Translations under genes and position numbers: made by a program
In this document: one piece after another, positions 1 to 9,530 of the stretch
Layout: each line of letters begins with the position of its first letter
How positions within the stretch are numbered: the stretch's first letter is position 1
From: Phascolomyces articulosus
Lineage: Eukaryota > Mucoromycota > Mucoromycetes > Mucorales > Lichtheimiaceae
NCBI GenBank assembly: GCA_025677815.1
Contig: JAIXMP010000020.1
Location: 496,001 to 560,000, forward strand
Direction of reading: 5' to 3'
DNA: 64,000 nt
Notes under the pieces: generated by a model
What the model saw: only the letters and a program-made list of their open reading frames with translations
What the model was told of the DNA's origin: nothing
Database searches by the model: none

Positions 1-118
1 GGCTTCCATATATTGCTTTGAACACCAACCATTATGTAATAAGGGGAAAAATCATGCCACAAAAGAGGATACAGGAATACTTCGTCCAGATACCGAATGT
101 AACTGGATTAGTAAAACA
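1..118 (-). pseudogene. 3'-end fragment of a repetitive gene family, cut by the window edge
   Basis: The reverse complement of this stretch aligns with the last exon of the decayed copy at 3253-5203. Shared blocks include TTTTTCCCTTATTAC and GGTGTTCAAAG, each with small differences. Translation gives a broken version of the family's C-terminal part (…FPLLHNGWCSK…), and no single frame runs through. The fragment continues off the left edge of the window. Only the last ~100 nt of the homology are visible, so no function can be read from this copy; it counts as a third member of the family seen at 3253-5203 and 9250-9530. Confidence 0.55.
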
Positions 119-567
119 GTAAAACTGATATGTATATCAGTTTTACTACAGATAAGCAAAAATATTTCTAACGGTTTTAAACACCTTACCGTTTGGTCTC
201 CACTTTCTAAGTCACAATTTACCATTTTGTTTTACAGTTTATCATTGGAAGTTTTTTTTGTCGCTGGGTTTGATATGTACTGTATGATATAATTGAACTG
301 AAGAAGAAGAGAATGTTTTGGTGGAGTATAGAATTCGTAATGACAGCATTAAATACATAGTAGGATGCCATACACCTTAGAAAAAAAAACTCATAAGTAT
401 TCGTAAGTGCAAAAAAAAATTCAGAATATATTTTTAAATCCATAAAAAAATTTACATGTTCAAAAAAATATTCGAAAAATAATCGAGATAAATTCAAATT
501 TGTGGTATTTTTGCACATACAAACATTTGAATATATTCTAAGTACATTCTGAATATTTTTTTTTCTA

Positions 568-632
568 AAGTGAAAACGTATAGTTGCCCAGGTTGTCATG
601 CCTGTGTGAGTGTTTGAAGGAAAGAGTGAACA
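568..632 (-). repeat. Short dispersed repeat, left copy of an inverted pair
   Basis: The reverse complement reads CTTCAAACACTCACACAGG followed by CATGACAACCT. The same string with a few changes occurs on the + strand at 8155-8215. The pair is about 60 bp long and roughly 85-90% identical by eye, 7.5 kb apart and inverted. No open reading frame is shared. It may be a terminal or solo remnant of one transposon family. Confidence 0.6.
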
Positions 633-1159
633 TTGGCTTCATTGACTTTTTACTATTACTTCTTTTTCCTACTAAAACAAAGCTACTAAGTCCGAATTTC
701 AAATTAATATAAAGAGACCTTTTTTTGTGCTCTCTAGGTTTATTCTCTTTCTCTTTTTTTCCCCCTTCAACCATGGAGAAGATACCTGTGACGCAAATAA
801 AGGCCAAACCGTGTTTGATTCCTGCATAGTGCAACAGCTTTGGCTTGATGATCTGTGCACCATAGGCTTCTTGATGGGGTTCTTGACCTGTATAGGCATA
901 AGACGTAATGGAGTACAGTTGCCTTTTACCTTTAAACTGATTTATTACCGATGAAGGATTACTGAGGGAAAATCAGTTGGCTATGAATGCTTGACAACAA
1001 GCTAATGACCCGCTTGTGTAGAACAGCACAGCACTTTTCTTTTCTTTGGTCTATAGACATTCAATACTTTCAAGGAATACAAGGGACATAAGATTCCCTT
1101 GTTTCACTTCAACATTTGGAAAGTTTAGATCTCAACGATTCTTTTTGTTTTGTAGGAAT

Positions 1160-1240
1160 TCGAGACTTTCACGATACGCAAGACTTTCAAGACATTTAAA
1201 ATTCCCAAGGCATACAAGACTTTCAAGATTTCCCCTTTTA
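1160..1240 (+). repeat. Degenerate short repeats built on AAGACTTTCAAG
   Basis: The motif GACTTTCA recurs at irregular 20-40 bp spacing (AGACTTTCACGATACGC, AAGACTTTCAAGACA, AAGACTTTCAAGATTT). A related AAGATTCCC/AAAATTCCC block is interleaved and extends upstream to about 1090. It looks like a decayed minisatellite. The small open frame across it (Ser/Arg-rich) is a by-product of the repeat. Confidence 0.4.
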
Positions 1241-1717
1241 AATTACAATAGTTAGGTCGCTCAGCTGTTTAGTCATTCGTCCATCAGCTGAGAGACAGGG
1301 AGAGTTTCTTCTTTTTTTTTTAACAATAAACATAAAAAAACTCTGTTGTCTTGTATATTTGAATGTGTTTGGTATTATTAGTTTGTTTAAAAATCTAAAA
1401 AAACACGTAGTAATTGCTCATTTCATTTTAAAGGTTGAAGAAAGATCCTTTTTTTTATGTAATCTTGTTTCGGAATACTTCCGGATGCACAGACCATGTC
1501 AATAAAGTACATAAAATGTAAGTGAATCCATCGCGACCTGGAAAGTAATACATAAAATGGTTATTATATTCACAATAACTAAATATATGCAACAAGCGTG
1601 GTAAAACAGATACTTTTATGAATATTGTTCCATCTATTATGGATACTAGGAAGGGTACTAGTGTTTGGGTTTCGAAAATGACATCCTGGCCAGAAGAATT
1701 GATTTTTGTTTTGTATA

Positions 1718-2377
1718 CAGTACCCGCTCGCTAAACCGGTACCCAAAATACGCGAGGAACTGTACCGGTTTAGCGAAATACCGGTTTAGCGAATACCGAT
1801 TAACTTTTGAAATCCTGTTGACAGTATATGCTGAAAGATTGAACTAGGTTGCATAATATAAAAGAATCGAAAATACTTATTGTAAATAATGATATTCTTA
1901 TTTTATTTCATTATCTTTTATTTTCGTCGATATGGGCAAAAAAAGTGCATTGACAATACGTTAAAAGCTTGCTATTTGTATTAAGAAAGAAAAAGAGCCA
2001 AAGATTACTCAATCCGAACTTGCCAAATGGGCCAAAGACGAGTTCAAATTGGAAAAGGTTCCTCGTCAGCAGACTATCAGCGACATATTGAAGAAAAAAA
2101 TGAACTTATGGCAGGACAGAGCACAATCTTGATTTTAAAAAGCTTCGAAACCTGCACTTCCAGAGTTACATAGAATACTTGCTATCTACAAAAAAAATAC
2201 TTAATAATAATATATATATATATATATTATAGCACCAGTAAATATCTGGACCAGTCTACCGGATACCGGTTTAACGAATCACTGGTATTTTACTATGTAT
2301 ATAAAAAATAATTGAGAGATTGTACCGGTTTAGCGAAATACAGGTTTAACGAATACCAGTTTAGCGAGCGGGTACTA
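1718..2377 (+). mobile_element. Non-autonomous pogo/Tigger-type DNA transposon with a decayed transposase N-terminus
   Basis: The ends are inverted copies of one another: the left end reads CAGTACCCGCTCGCTAAAC and the right end, reverse-complemented, reads TAGTACCCGCTCGCTAAAC. The element is flanked by TA at 1716-1717 and 2378-2379, the target duplication expected of Tc1/mariner-pogo elements. Subterminal blocks of ACCGGTTTAGCGAATA repeat two or three times at each end. Inside, from ATG at 1932, is a frame whose 11th codon is TAA. Beyond that stop it reads KLAICIKKEKEPKITQSELA and AKWAKDEF…, then …TISDILKK and a second stop at about 2132. This resembles the CENP-B N-terminal/Psq helix-turn-helix of pogo/Tigger/jerky transposases. 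The DDE catalytic domain is absent, so movement would depend on a transposase made elsewhere. Confidence 0.82.
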
Positions 2378-2379
2378 TA

Positions 2380-3252
2380 TATCTATCTACTTATCTTACA
2401 TTACTACTCGTTAGAAAATATAATGACGAAAGAAAAAATTGGATGGGGCTCATTAATAGTAATCTCGGATGGTATACGACTAGAGAAACCAGTAAGTTTT
2501 GAAGTTACAAGACACAAAATCGATACTACTGTTGACGAACGAATTTCATTTATCACGTTATAATATAAATCGACCGTCCTTAAAACAACAACAAAAAAGG
2601 AAACCCAACAAAATTATACTATTACTTTGGTATTATCACATTCATTATGACCTTTAAACATCACAAAAAAAGTAATCATCTTTCTATATCTATCCAGAAA
2701 AAAAAATAGAAGCAGTTACAAATATTTTGATGGTGTATTATTAGAATCACTCCCGTTCTGTCACAAGAAAACTTTATTTCTTTGAATAAAAAACTAGCCA
2801 TGTCCATACAATGTTTGTATTCCTTGATCATTACTCATCAGAATTCAGAATTAACAACAATGTTATATGTATGTCTATAATATATTCAATTAGGGTTTAG
2901 GGTAATAGGAAAATACTTACGGGTTTAGGGCGTAAAATAGTGTTTTAATAATACACAGAAGCGTACTCCACTTTATATAAATCCGAAGCTCACTGTTTAC
3001 ATTAACTTACAGGCGCAGCATTTAGAAAATGTACTCTTTTTTCGATTTGAGTTATTCAACTATGATATTATTTGTTATATACGAATCCACGTTCAATTCA
3101 TAAATAGAATAAACCTTAATATATCAGGACATTATAATGAAAAGATTATTAGGTTTGTAAATGTTGTTTTATTTGGTATATGATGCTAAGTAAGAATGGA
3201 TGCGTTGTTGGGTATGCGAATAGAAATATATAAGTGTGGTATATATGCTTTT
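2380..3252. other. Gene-free A+T-rich stretch with telomere-like hexamers
   Basis: I see no coding frame here with fungal gene character. Two short G-rich strings, TTAGGGTTTAGGGT near 2892 and GGGTTTAGGGCG near 2921, resemble telomere repeats but are isolated and few. Confidence 0.5.
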
Positions 3253-5203
3253 TTAAGGGGAGGACGGATCAGATGAAACCGATGTTGGCTTTTTTCGTTT
3301 GTTAGGGTTAGGCTTAGGTAAAATTTGTGCGAAACTTGGTTGAAGCAAATTTTGATTGTTGCCTGTAAATGAGAGAACCGGTCTCTCCCTCATATTATTC
3401 ACAGCGATGTTTGTGTTTTCTATATACTTCTTTGAACACCAAGCAAGGTGTAATAAGGGAAAAATCGTGCGGCAAACAAGCCAGCCGAAGTAGGATAAGG
3501 CAACCAGTCTGGGAGCCGAGTAACACGACATACATGTCCTTTTGGACAGTCCAAGACAACAAATTGAAGAAATAAGCCTAAACATGAATCAGGTTATAAT
3601 TTTCCCTTATTAATAAAAAAGCTGCCCCAAAAATATTTTTACCAACAAACTACCTGATAATATAAAACCGCAGACTTTATACTGCTGAATATTGAACGGA
3701 TTAGCCCGTTCCATCTCAACCAGCATATCTTTTAAAGTTTTAGGGCATTTAGTGTGAGCTCCATAGCACTTTTGGTACTGCTTCGGTCGCTTACAGCCCC
3801 AGCTTCCATTGCCCCGATCTCGAACATTTGTGTGGAGAACAAGGGATCGACTTTTGTTCCCATCTTTGTTCGAGACAGTGCATTAGCTCCATCGATGGCC
3901 CCATCCTTATTTCTTCCTTTGGATGTGGTCTTGCTTGTCAACTCGCCGCTATATAAACGTATCATGTCGCCAGTTCTCCCCATGGTTAATTATCCATAAT
4001 TAAGCTTCTTATAATATATATACCTGTTTACAACAATATTTGGACATGGGTCAAAGCAACGGTCGATAAATGTCCAGACTCGTCTAATCAAGTCTGTTTC
4101 ACTTCTCTTTTCTTTAAGGTAGTCATGGAACAAGAGCAAAAGAGCATCCACCGTCGAATGCTGCATCCATGAAAGGTCGGAATCATTTTTTGGGTGGTAG
4201 TGCTTTTTGCAGGCATGTTGGTACAAGTCATCTAAATCTTCCTATTAACGAATGATACATTAAATACTGATATGCAATTACCTCCTCTAAAACTATGTAA
4301 ACTGTCTATGTACCATACTAGAGAAAGATTCCGAGAAATCTTCAAGTTCTTTTGGCAGTGGGGTGATTTCGAATCTGTTTTCCGCACAGATCTCATCAAG
4401 TTCATTTTGGTGAAATAATTATTCCACATGGGATCCTTTGGATCGAAGATAACTGAGTGAACTGGACTATTAAAATAACAAATTGGCAAATTATTAGCCT
4501 ATTAACGTAAAAAATCTTATCCTATAGTTATCACACAACTTACTGTTCGTATTGGGAGTCCATGGCAGCTTTGCGCATCACTTTCTCGACCACAGTACCA
4601 GTTCGTAAGGTCCACATATTTTTCTCCTTCATATTCTCGTAGACCTGATTCACGTTTTCTTTTTCAGCCTCACTAAGTTTTTTAGCACTGGATGTGCCAG
4701 TGCTGGCTGATGATGATGCTGGTGGTTCTGAAGTGGTATTGCTGGTTGTTGTTGTTGTTGCCACGGTGGGGGAAGCTTTGGTCCAAGAAGAACCTAAGGT
4801 TGAAATGGCGACCTTTCCCCAATCTGGTTTGGAAGCTTTTTAATTTTTATAAATTTTAGTTTTTGAGCAAAATTATTCACTGAGTGTTTTGCACCCATAT
4901 TTTCTTCTATTACTATACGCGTACCAAAACAATATTTTTTTAAGGCAAACATCACGGAACCGATTTGCCCAAATCCCACGGAAATCCATGGCCGGGTTGC
5001 TGTTTTCAGCGATGTATTGAATGTTGTCTTTAACATATTCAGCAAGTGTGGCGTTAGGCATGCTTTCTATGTAATTCAAAATATCTTTTTGCAAATAATT
5101 TAGTTCAGTTGCCATGAAAATAGCATGTTAAAGAATACTTACGTTGGGACAATGGATCAGATAAATCTACAGTGTTATCGCTATTACCATTATTGTTTGC
5201 CAT
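3253..5203 (-). pseudogene. Decayed multi-exon member of a repetitive family, possibly PD-(D/E)XK-like
   Basis: On the minus strand a gene structure can be followed from ATG at 5203. The first exon (5203-5143) joins in frame to one starting at 5084. Later blocks include a Thr/Ser-rich linker (about 4764-4690), ELDEICAENRFEITPLPKEL, YQHACKKHYHPKNDSDL, ETDLIRRVWTFIDRCFD and YSGELTSKTTSKGRNKDG. Then come GTKVDPLF…FEIGAMEAG and a C-terminal part with DCPKGHVCRVTRLPDWLPYP. The copy is broken. There are frame changes near 4405, near 3742 (codons jump frame before PKTLKDML) and near 3460, and one intron acceptor reads CCATGG where the second copy at 9250 has CCATAG. Function is unknown. The spacing of KVD and E-x-G…E-x-G recalls the acidic core of PD-(D/E)XK nuclease folds, which is only an inference. 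Confidence 0.65.
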
Positions 5204-7829
5204 GATAAAATGAATGCGCAAGAGGTATAGAAACAAGTAAACAGCAGATACTGTCTTTCAAAAATACTAGTACTCATTCAACTCGTGCGCAGTCAAATGT
5301 ATATCCTTATATGACTAGCATCCTGATGGCACAACTGAGCCGCATTCTAACATGATTCTCTACTGATGTGTACGTAAAATAAATATACAATGGTGCTATG
5401 ATATATCATTGAATTCACCTTCTATATCATATGATTTTTTGTATTGAGAAGACGTATGTTATTTACTTGTATCAAATGCGACCAAAGTTTTTGTCAGTTA
5501 CTTTAAAAATAATAGTGTTTAATTGAACCATAAGATGTTGTAAAAATATGATTAAATGAACTATTTTATTTTTGATTTGCAATCTAAAAGCTGAAGCATT
5601 TATATTTAATTGCATGATAATTAAACATAGATAGAGCGTAATATTTTTCTTTTTTTTTTTCCCTGCATAAAAAACCTCGAAAAGATTTATGATAGCAAGA
5701 TATATTTATTGACGACTTTAATCGAAATTTTTAAATACTTTAACAGTAACAATGTTACTATTGATGAGGTGCCGAGGACGATGACGGTATTTAGAATGTT
5801 GACAAAATCATAATAGTGCTAATTTGTTTGGCTATCCAAAATGCTCAAGAGTCAAAAAGTTGAGTTTCTGCCATCTAATATTTTGCTCTGGCGCTTCAAA
5901 TATATTTCAAATCAGAATGTTACCAAAACCCATTACCGTAAGTATGAATACACTGATTAAACTCACGGTCAGCATGATAACGCCAATGACGACGGGATGA
6001 TTGTTTATTCAGCACAACAACATTTTGATCCACTATAAAAGCACCAATTAGTATCATCATCGTTTACTCTACCGTGTCGATCCCAATCCTCATTACTTAT
6101 TATTGCCAATGCCTTGAAAAAAAAAAAGAAAGGTGTTGGAAAAAAGGAGTATTCAAAACGATCCAAGGTAAATAAATAGTTCCACTGGAATACTATGGCT
6201 GGTACATAAAGAGTGTTTTATGCAGAATACTTATAATGTTAGAATCTTATAAAAATATCCATTTTCTTCCTTGTACTATAATATTAACCATTCAGTATCA
6301 CATTTAATTGGTATACAGTTTATATAACAGTAAACAGTGATGAGCACTGAAATTCATATACATGCCAGTGTAGGACATTATAACTAGATCATTCTATGTA
6401 CAAACTAATCTAACGTTAACCCCATCGATCAGAGTGCGCGTTATGCATACCAAGCATGTTCCAATTAATAAACGCGAAAAACAGCATGCATAATAAAATA
6501 TTACAAACTAACTGAACTTCCTGTCCGTCAGATTTGAATATATATGTACCATTATTTTTAACTCACTTCCTATTTCATAATCATTATAAAGAAAGAACCC
6601 AAAATATTCAGGAAAAGATATTTTCCAAACGATAGGCTGCCTTTTTCTATATTCTATTGTTTAATATACTTGTGCCGTACCTGTAACTACTCCTCCTACG
6701 GATAACCGTACAACCATTTATAGTTGTTACAGCATTATATTAAATAGAAGTAGCTCTGCTCTGATTTCCTCGTATTTACATACAAGCCATACAGAGATTA
6801 TAGAAAAAACTGTGATGCAGTATGTCATTTTTTATTCTATTCAATAATTGTTGTTACCTAGCTAGATATTATAGATCATAGATTAAAACTTTTAAGAATC
6901 CAATGTCAACGTTTCTTTTTTTTTTTTTTTTTTTTTTGGTCAAAAATATAGCAAACGCAGAAATATTAAATAACTCCTTATATCATTTCCTTACAATTGA
7001 ACTTGTTTCTAACTTTCCAAGTGTATATATTACGGTACTTCCCAGCGTGATTCAATAGTTGAAGAGATTTTTTTATATAGCATATTGGTGATCCCCTTCG
7101 CTTCATGAGGAGTGAATAAATCAGGATCGTCGTAAAAATATTTCAGTGACCCTTTATTTTTTTTTCTTAAAAAAAAAAAAACTGTTGACACTATAACAAA
7201 GACTTATATACATATTTTTATAGAGCAAATAATAATAATATGCGATATATTGGATTTCTATAGTGTTCATTGTATATGTGCATCGATCAGGTATTTGTAT
7301 CATGATGGATAATTTTATAAATAGTGTATCAGTGAAAAGATAAGATAAAAAAAAAGATGTAGAAAACGATAACGCATAAACATATAACATATAAGATCCA
7401 GAAAACATATTTTTATTTTGTATAACAGTATGCAAAAGGATATTTTAGCATCGTTGGTAGTAAAAAAATACATCATCACTTGCATTATATTAACTACTTT
7501 GTATTAAGCTATTGGAAGAAAGGTGTTCCCATGTTTTTTAAGATTCTAACAAAGAGAATTTGTTGACGGCCCTAAATTAAGAAAGATCGATGGTTGACAA
7601 ATTACAACAGTTTACAAGCTATGAAGGATATATAGAACAGTAAGGGGTGAAAGGTATGTTTTTTTTGGTTGGTGATCTCATGTTGTCATCGCTAGTATCT
7701 GTAACTCAAAAAAAGCCTGCTTCAGTATTATTCGGACCAATCAAATGAGCAGAGCATTAGTACAAGTGAGTGAATAGCTTTTTTTTCAATGTATTTTGGA
7801 GTTTTCGTAGTCATTGTTTTTTTAACATT
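5204..7829. other. Long gene-free A+T-rich spacer
   Basis: No frame with codon bias or recognisable protein sequence occurs in these 2.6 kb. Long homopolymers are present (poly-T near 6917-6939, poly-A near 7170-7182). Short ORFs here are low-complexity and lack splice partners. I see no tRNA-like B box. Confidence 0.5.
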
Positions 7830-8154
7830 TTATACTAAAAGGGAACACTCATGTGAGAGGTAACAATCCACTTGTGAAATCCCAAGTGGACTCAGATGTA
7901 TACCTTGGTTGGGCTTTATGCTCAGTCTTGTCTCCCTCTCTGATCTCTGCGTCAACATTCGCAATGAAACAAAGAACAGATGTACAAGGGTATGTAAATA
8001 TAACGAAAAGAAAATTCGCATCTTTGGAATGATATCAGTTGGTTATAGAGAAGAATTTAGTACCTTACAGCTTATTGGCAACTTCTATCATTCTTGGTTT
8101 ACAAGAAAAAAACCTACAAAAAGAAATGATGTATTTTAAAGATATATTATCCGT

Positions 8155-8215
8155 TACTTTTTCTTTCAAACACTCACACAGGCACGACAACCTGTGCAAG
8201 TATACGTTGTTTTTA
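8155..8215 (+). repeat. Short dispersed repeat, right copy of an inverted pair
   Basis: This carries TTTCAAACACTCACACAGG and CGACAACCTGTGCAAG, the inverted counterpart of 568-632. It lies just upstream of an F-box pseudogene. Like its partner it has no coding frame of its own. Confidence 0.6.
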
Positions 8216-8309
8216 GTTATATATATATATATAATGAAGTGTAAGTATTATTATTTTCTGTAGGTGGCGGAGGAGGTACAAAAATTATGCAACTCTCCCT
8301 TCAGCAATA

Positions 8310-8830
8310 ATGTCAAAACCAATTGTTGAATTAACTCATGAAGCTTTCAACAACAGCAATTATGTTACTGTTTTGGAAATGGTGATCAATGGTGTATCCG
8401 CTCTTGATTTACATTCTGAAAAAGATTCATCTTTGACAATAACTCAATTGAATGATCTGAAACGACACCCTAAACACTGCCTTCAACCGTCGGTCGATTT
8501 TTTTTTTGCATGTCTGCCAGAAGAAATATTACCCCATGTTTTTTCATCGTTTTCTTCGAAACAACTAGCTGCAGCGGCACTTGTCTTACCTGCTTGGTAC
8601 AACCGAATTACACAACCTACATCATCCCGACGATCCATATTTATTGGCCAAATGGGAAAAAAAAATGAAGTGACTTGGTTGTTATTCCACATATTGGCGA
8701 ATATGTCAAGGATTTGGAATTCAGAAACATCAGTGAAATAATACAGAATCTATATATCGATGAAGAAACAGAGCCTGAACAAAAGAAAATGGATTATACC
8801 ATAACGGAATATACCATGGGCAGGAGATGA
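8310..8830 (+). pseudogene. F-box protein pseudogene
   Basis: The reading frame opens at ATG 8310 and at about residues 72-95 contains an F-box-like stretch, LPEEILPHVFSSFSSKQLAA followed by LVLPAWYN. After a run of nine A near 8655-8663 the sense frame changes. The continuation, in another frame, reads IGEYVKDLEFRNISEIIQNL and then stops. Such Mucoromycota-type F-box/LRR proteins usually continue with leucine-rich repeats, which are missing here. A homopolymer slip plus loss of the 3' part makes this a pseudogene, or a truncated gene if the A-run is a sequencing error. If intact it would have been an SCF substrate adaptor; that role is taken from the family only. Confidence 0.55.
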
Positions 8831-9249
8831 GATGAAATGGTAATAAAATCGAATGTAATAATAAAAGAGACGGATAAGAATATAGTTGAGAATCTTTTTA
8901 TTGTTTAAATTTGCTCATATTTATGTTTTGTCTATCTAATGTTATGATGTTATTCCCTAGATCATACCGGTACTATGTTTCACTGGCTTGGATTAAAGGA
9001 CGACTGATATCCAATTATTCAAGTGTACGTCTACTTGGTTCTAGATGTTTCCTTATGTACCTAGCAATAGGTGTATTGTCCTGTTTAGTAATCATTCTTC
9101 ATCTTTCTTCTGTATTCCAGATTATTAGTAATAAGGAGCGAATCAAGAGTGATATAGTGTATTATTGGTTGTATCATGTTTTATTATGGAATGATGTTTA
9201 ACCGGTTATTTATGAATGAGTGAATCTATCATGTATTCGTGTGGTTCAC

Positions 9250-9530
9250 CACAGGAGAGTCTCGACATTCATCGACCGTTGCTTTGGTCCATGTTCAAAA
9301 ATTGTTGTAAACAGGTATGTATCCTATAAGAATCATAATTCTGGATGATTAACCATAGGGAGAACTGGCGACGGGATATATTTATATAGCGGCGAGTTGA
9401 CAAGCAAGACCACATCCAAAGGAAGAAATAAGGATGGGGCCATCGATGGAGCTAATGCACTATCTCGAAAAAAGGTGGGAACAAAAGTCGATTTTCTGTT
9501 CTCCACACAAATGTTGAAGATTGTCCGTTT
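9250..9530 (+). pseudogene. Second, inverted fragment of the repetitive family seen at 3253-5203
   Basis: It matches about 3820-4095 in reverse orientation almost base for base over long blocks (for example GCGAGTTGACAAGCAAGACC and AATAAGGATGGGGCCATCG). It retains the end of one exon (…TCGACCGTTGC…GTTGTAAACAG), an intron with normal GTATGT donor and CATAG acceptor, and the next exon (…GDG…YSGELTSKTTSKGRNKDG…). Homology stops after …FSTQML. Neither the upstream exons nor the C-terminal part are present, so this is a truncated copy. The high identity implies a recent duplication or transposition. Confidence 0.7.

Noticed and set aside
727..954. Small ORF with C-rich, partly hydrophobic sequence as a gene
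   Set aside because: It lies among repeat remnants, overlaps an ORF of similar length on the other strand and has no splice context or recognisable motif.
2892..2935. A true telomere or chromosome end
   Set aside because: Only two or three imperfect units are present in the middle of continuous sequence, with genes on the right and repeats on the left.
5204..7829. tRNA or other structured RNA genes in the large spacers
   Set aside because: I searched by eye for B-box strings of the GGTTCGAATCC type and paired acceptor stems and found none that hold up.
7860..7895. Short palindrome CCACTTG…CAAGTGG as a regulatory site
   Set aside because: The 6-7 bp arms are short enough to occur by chance, and no gene start lies nearby.
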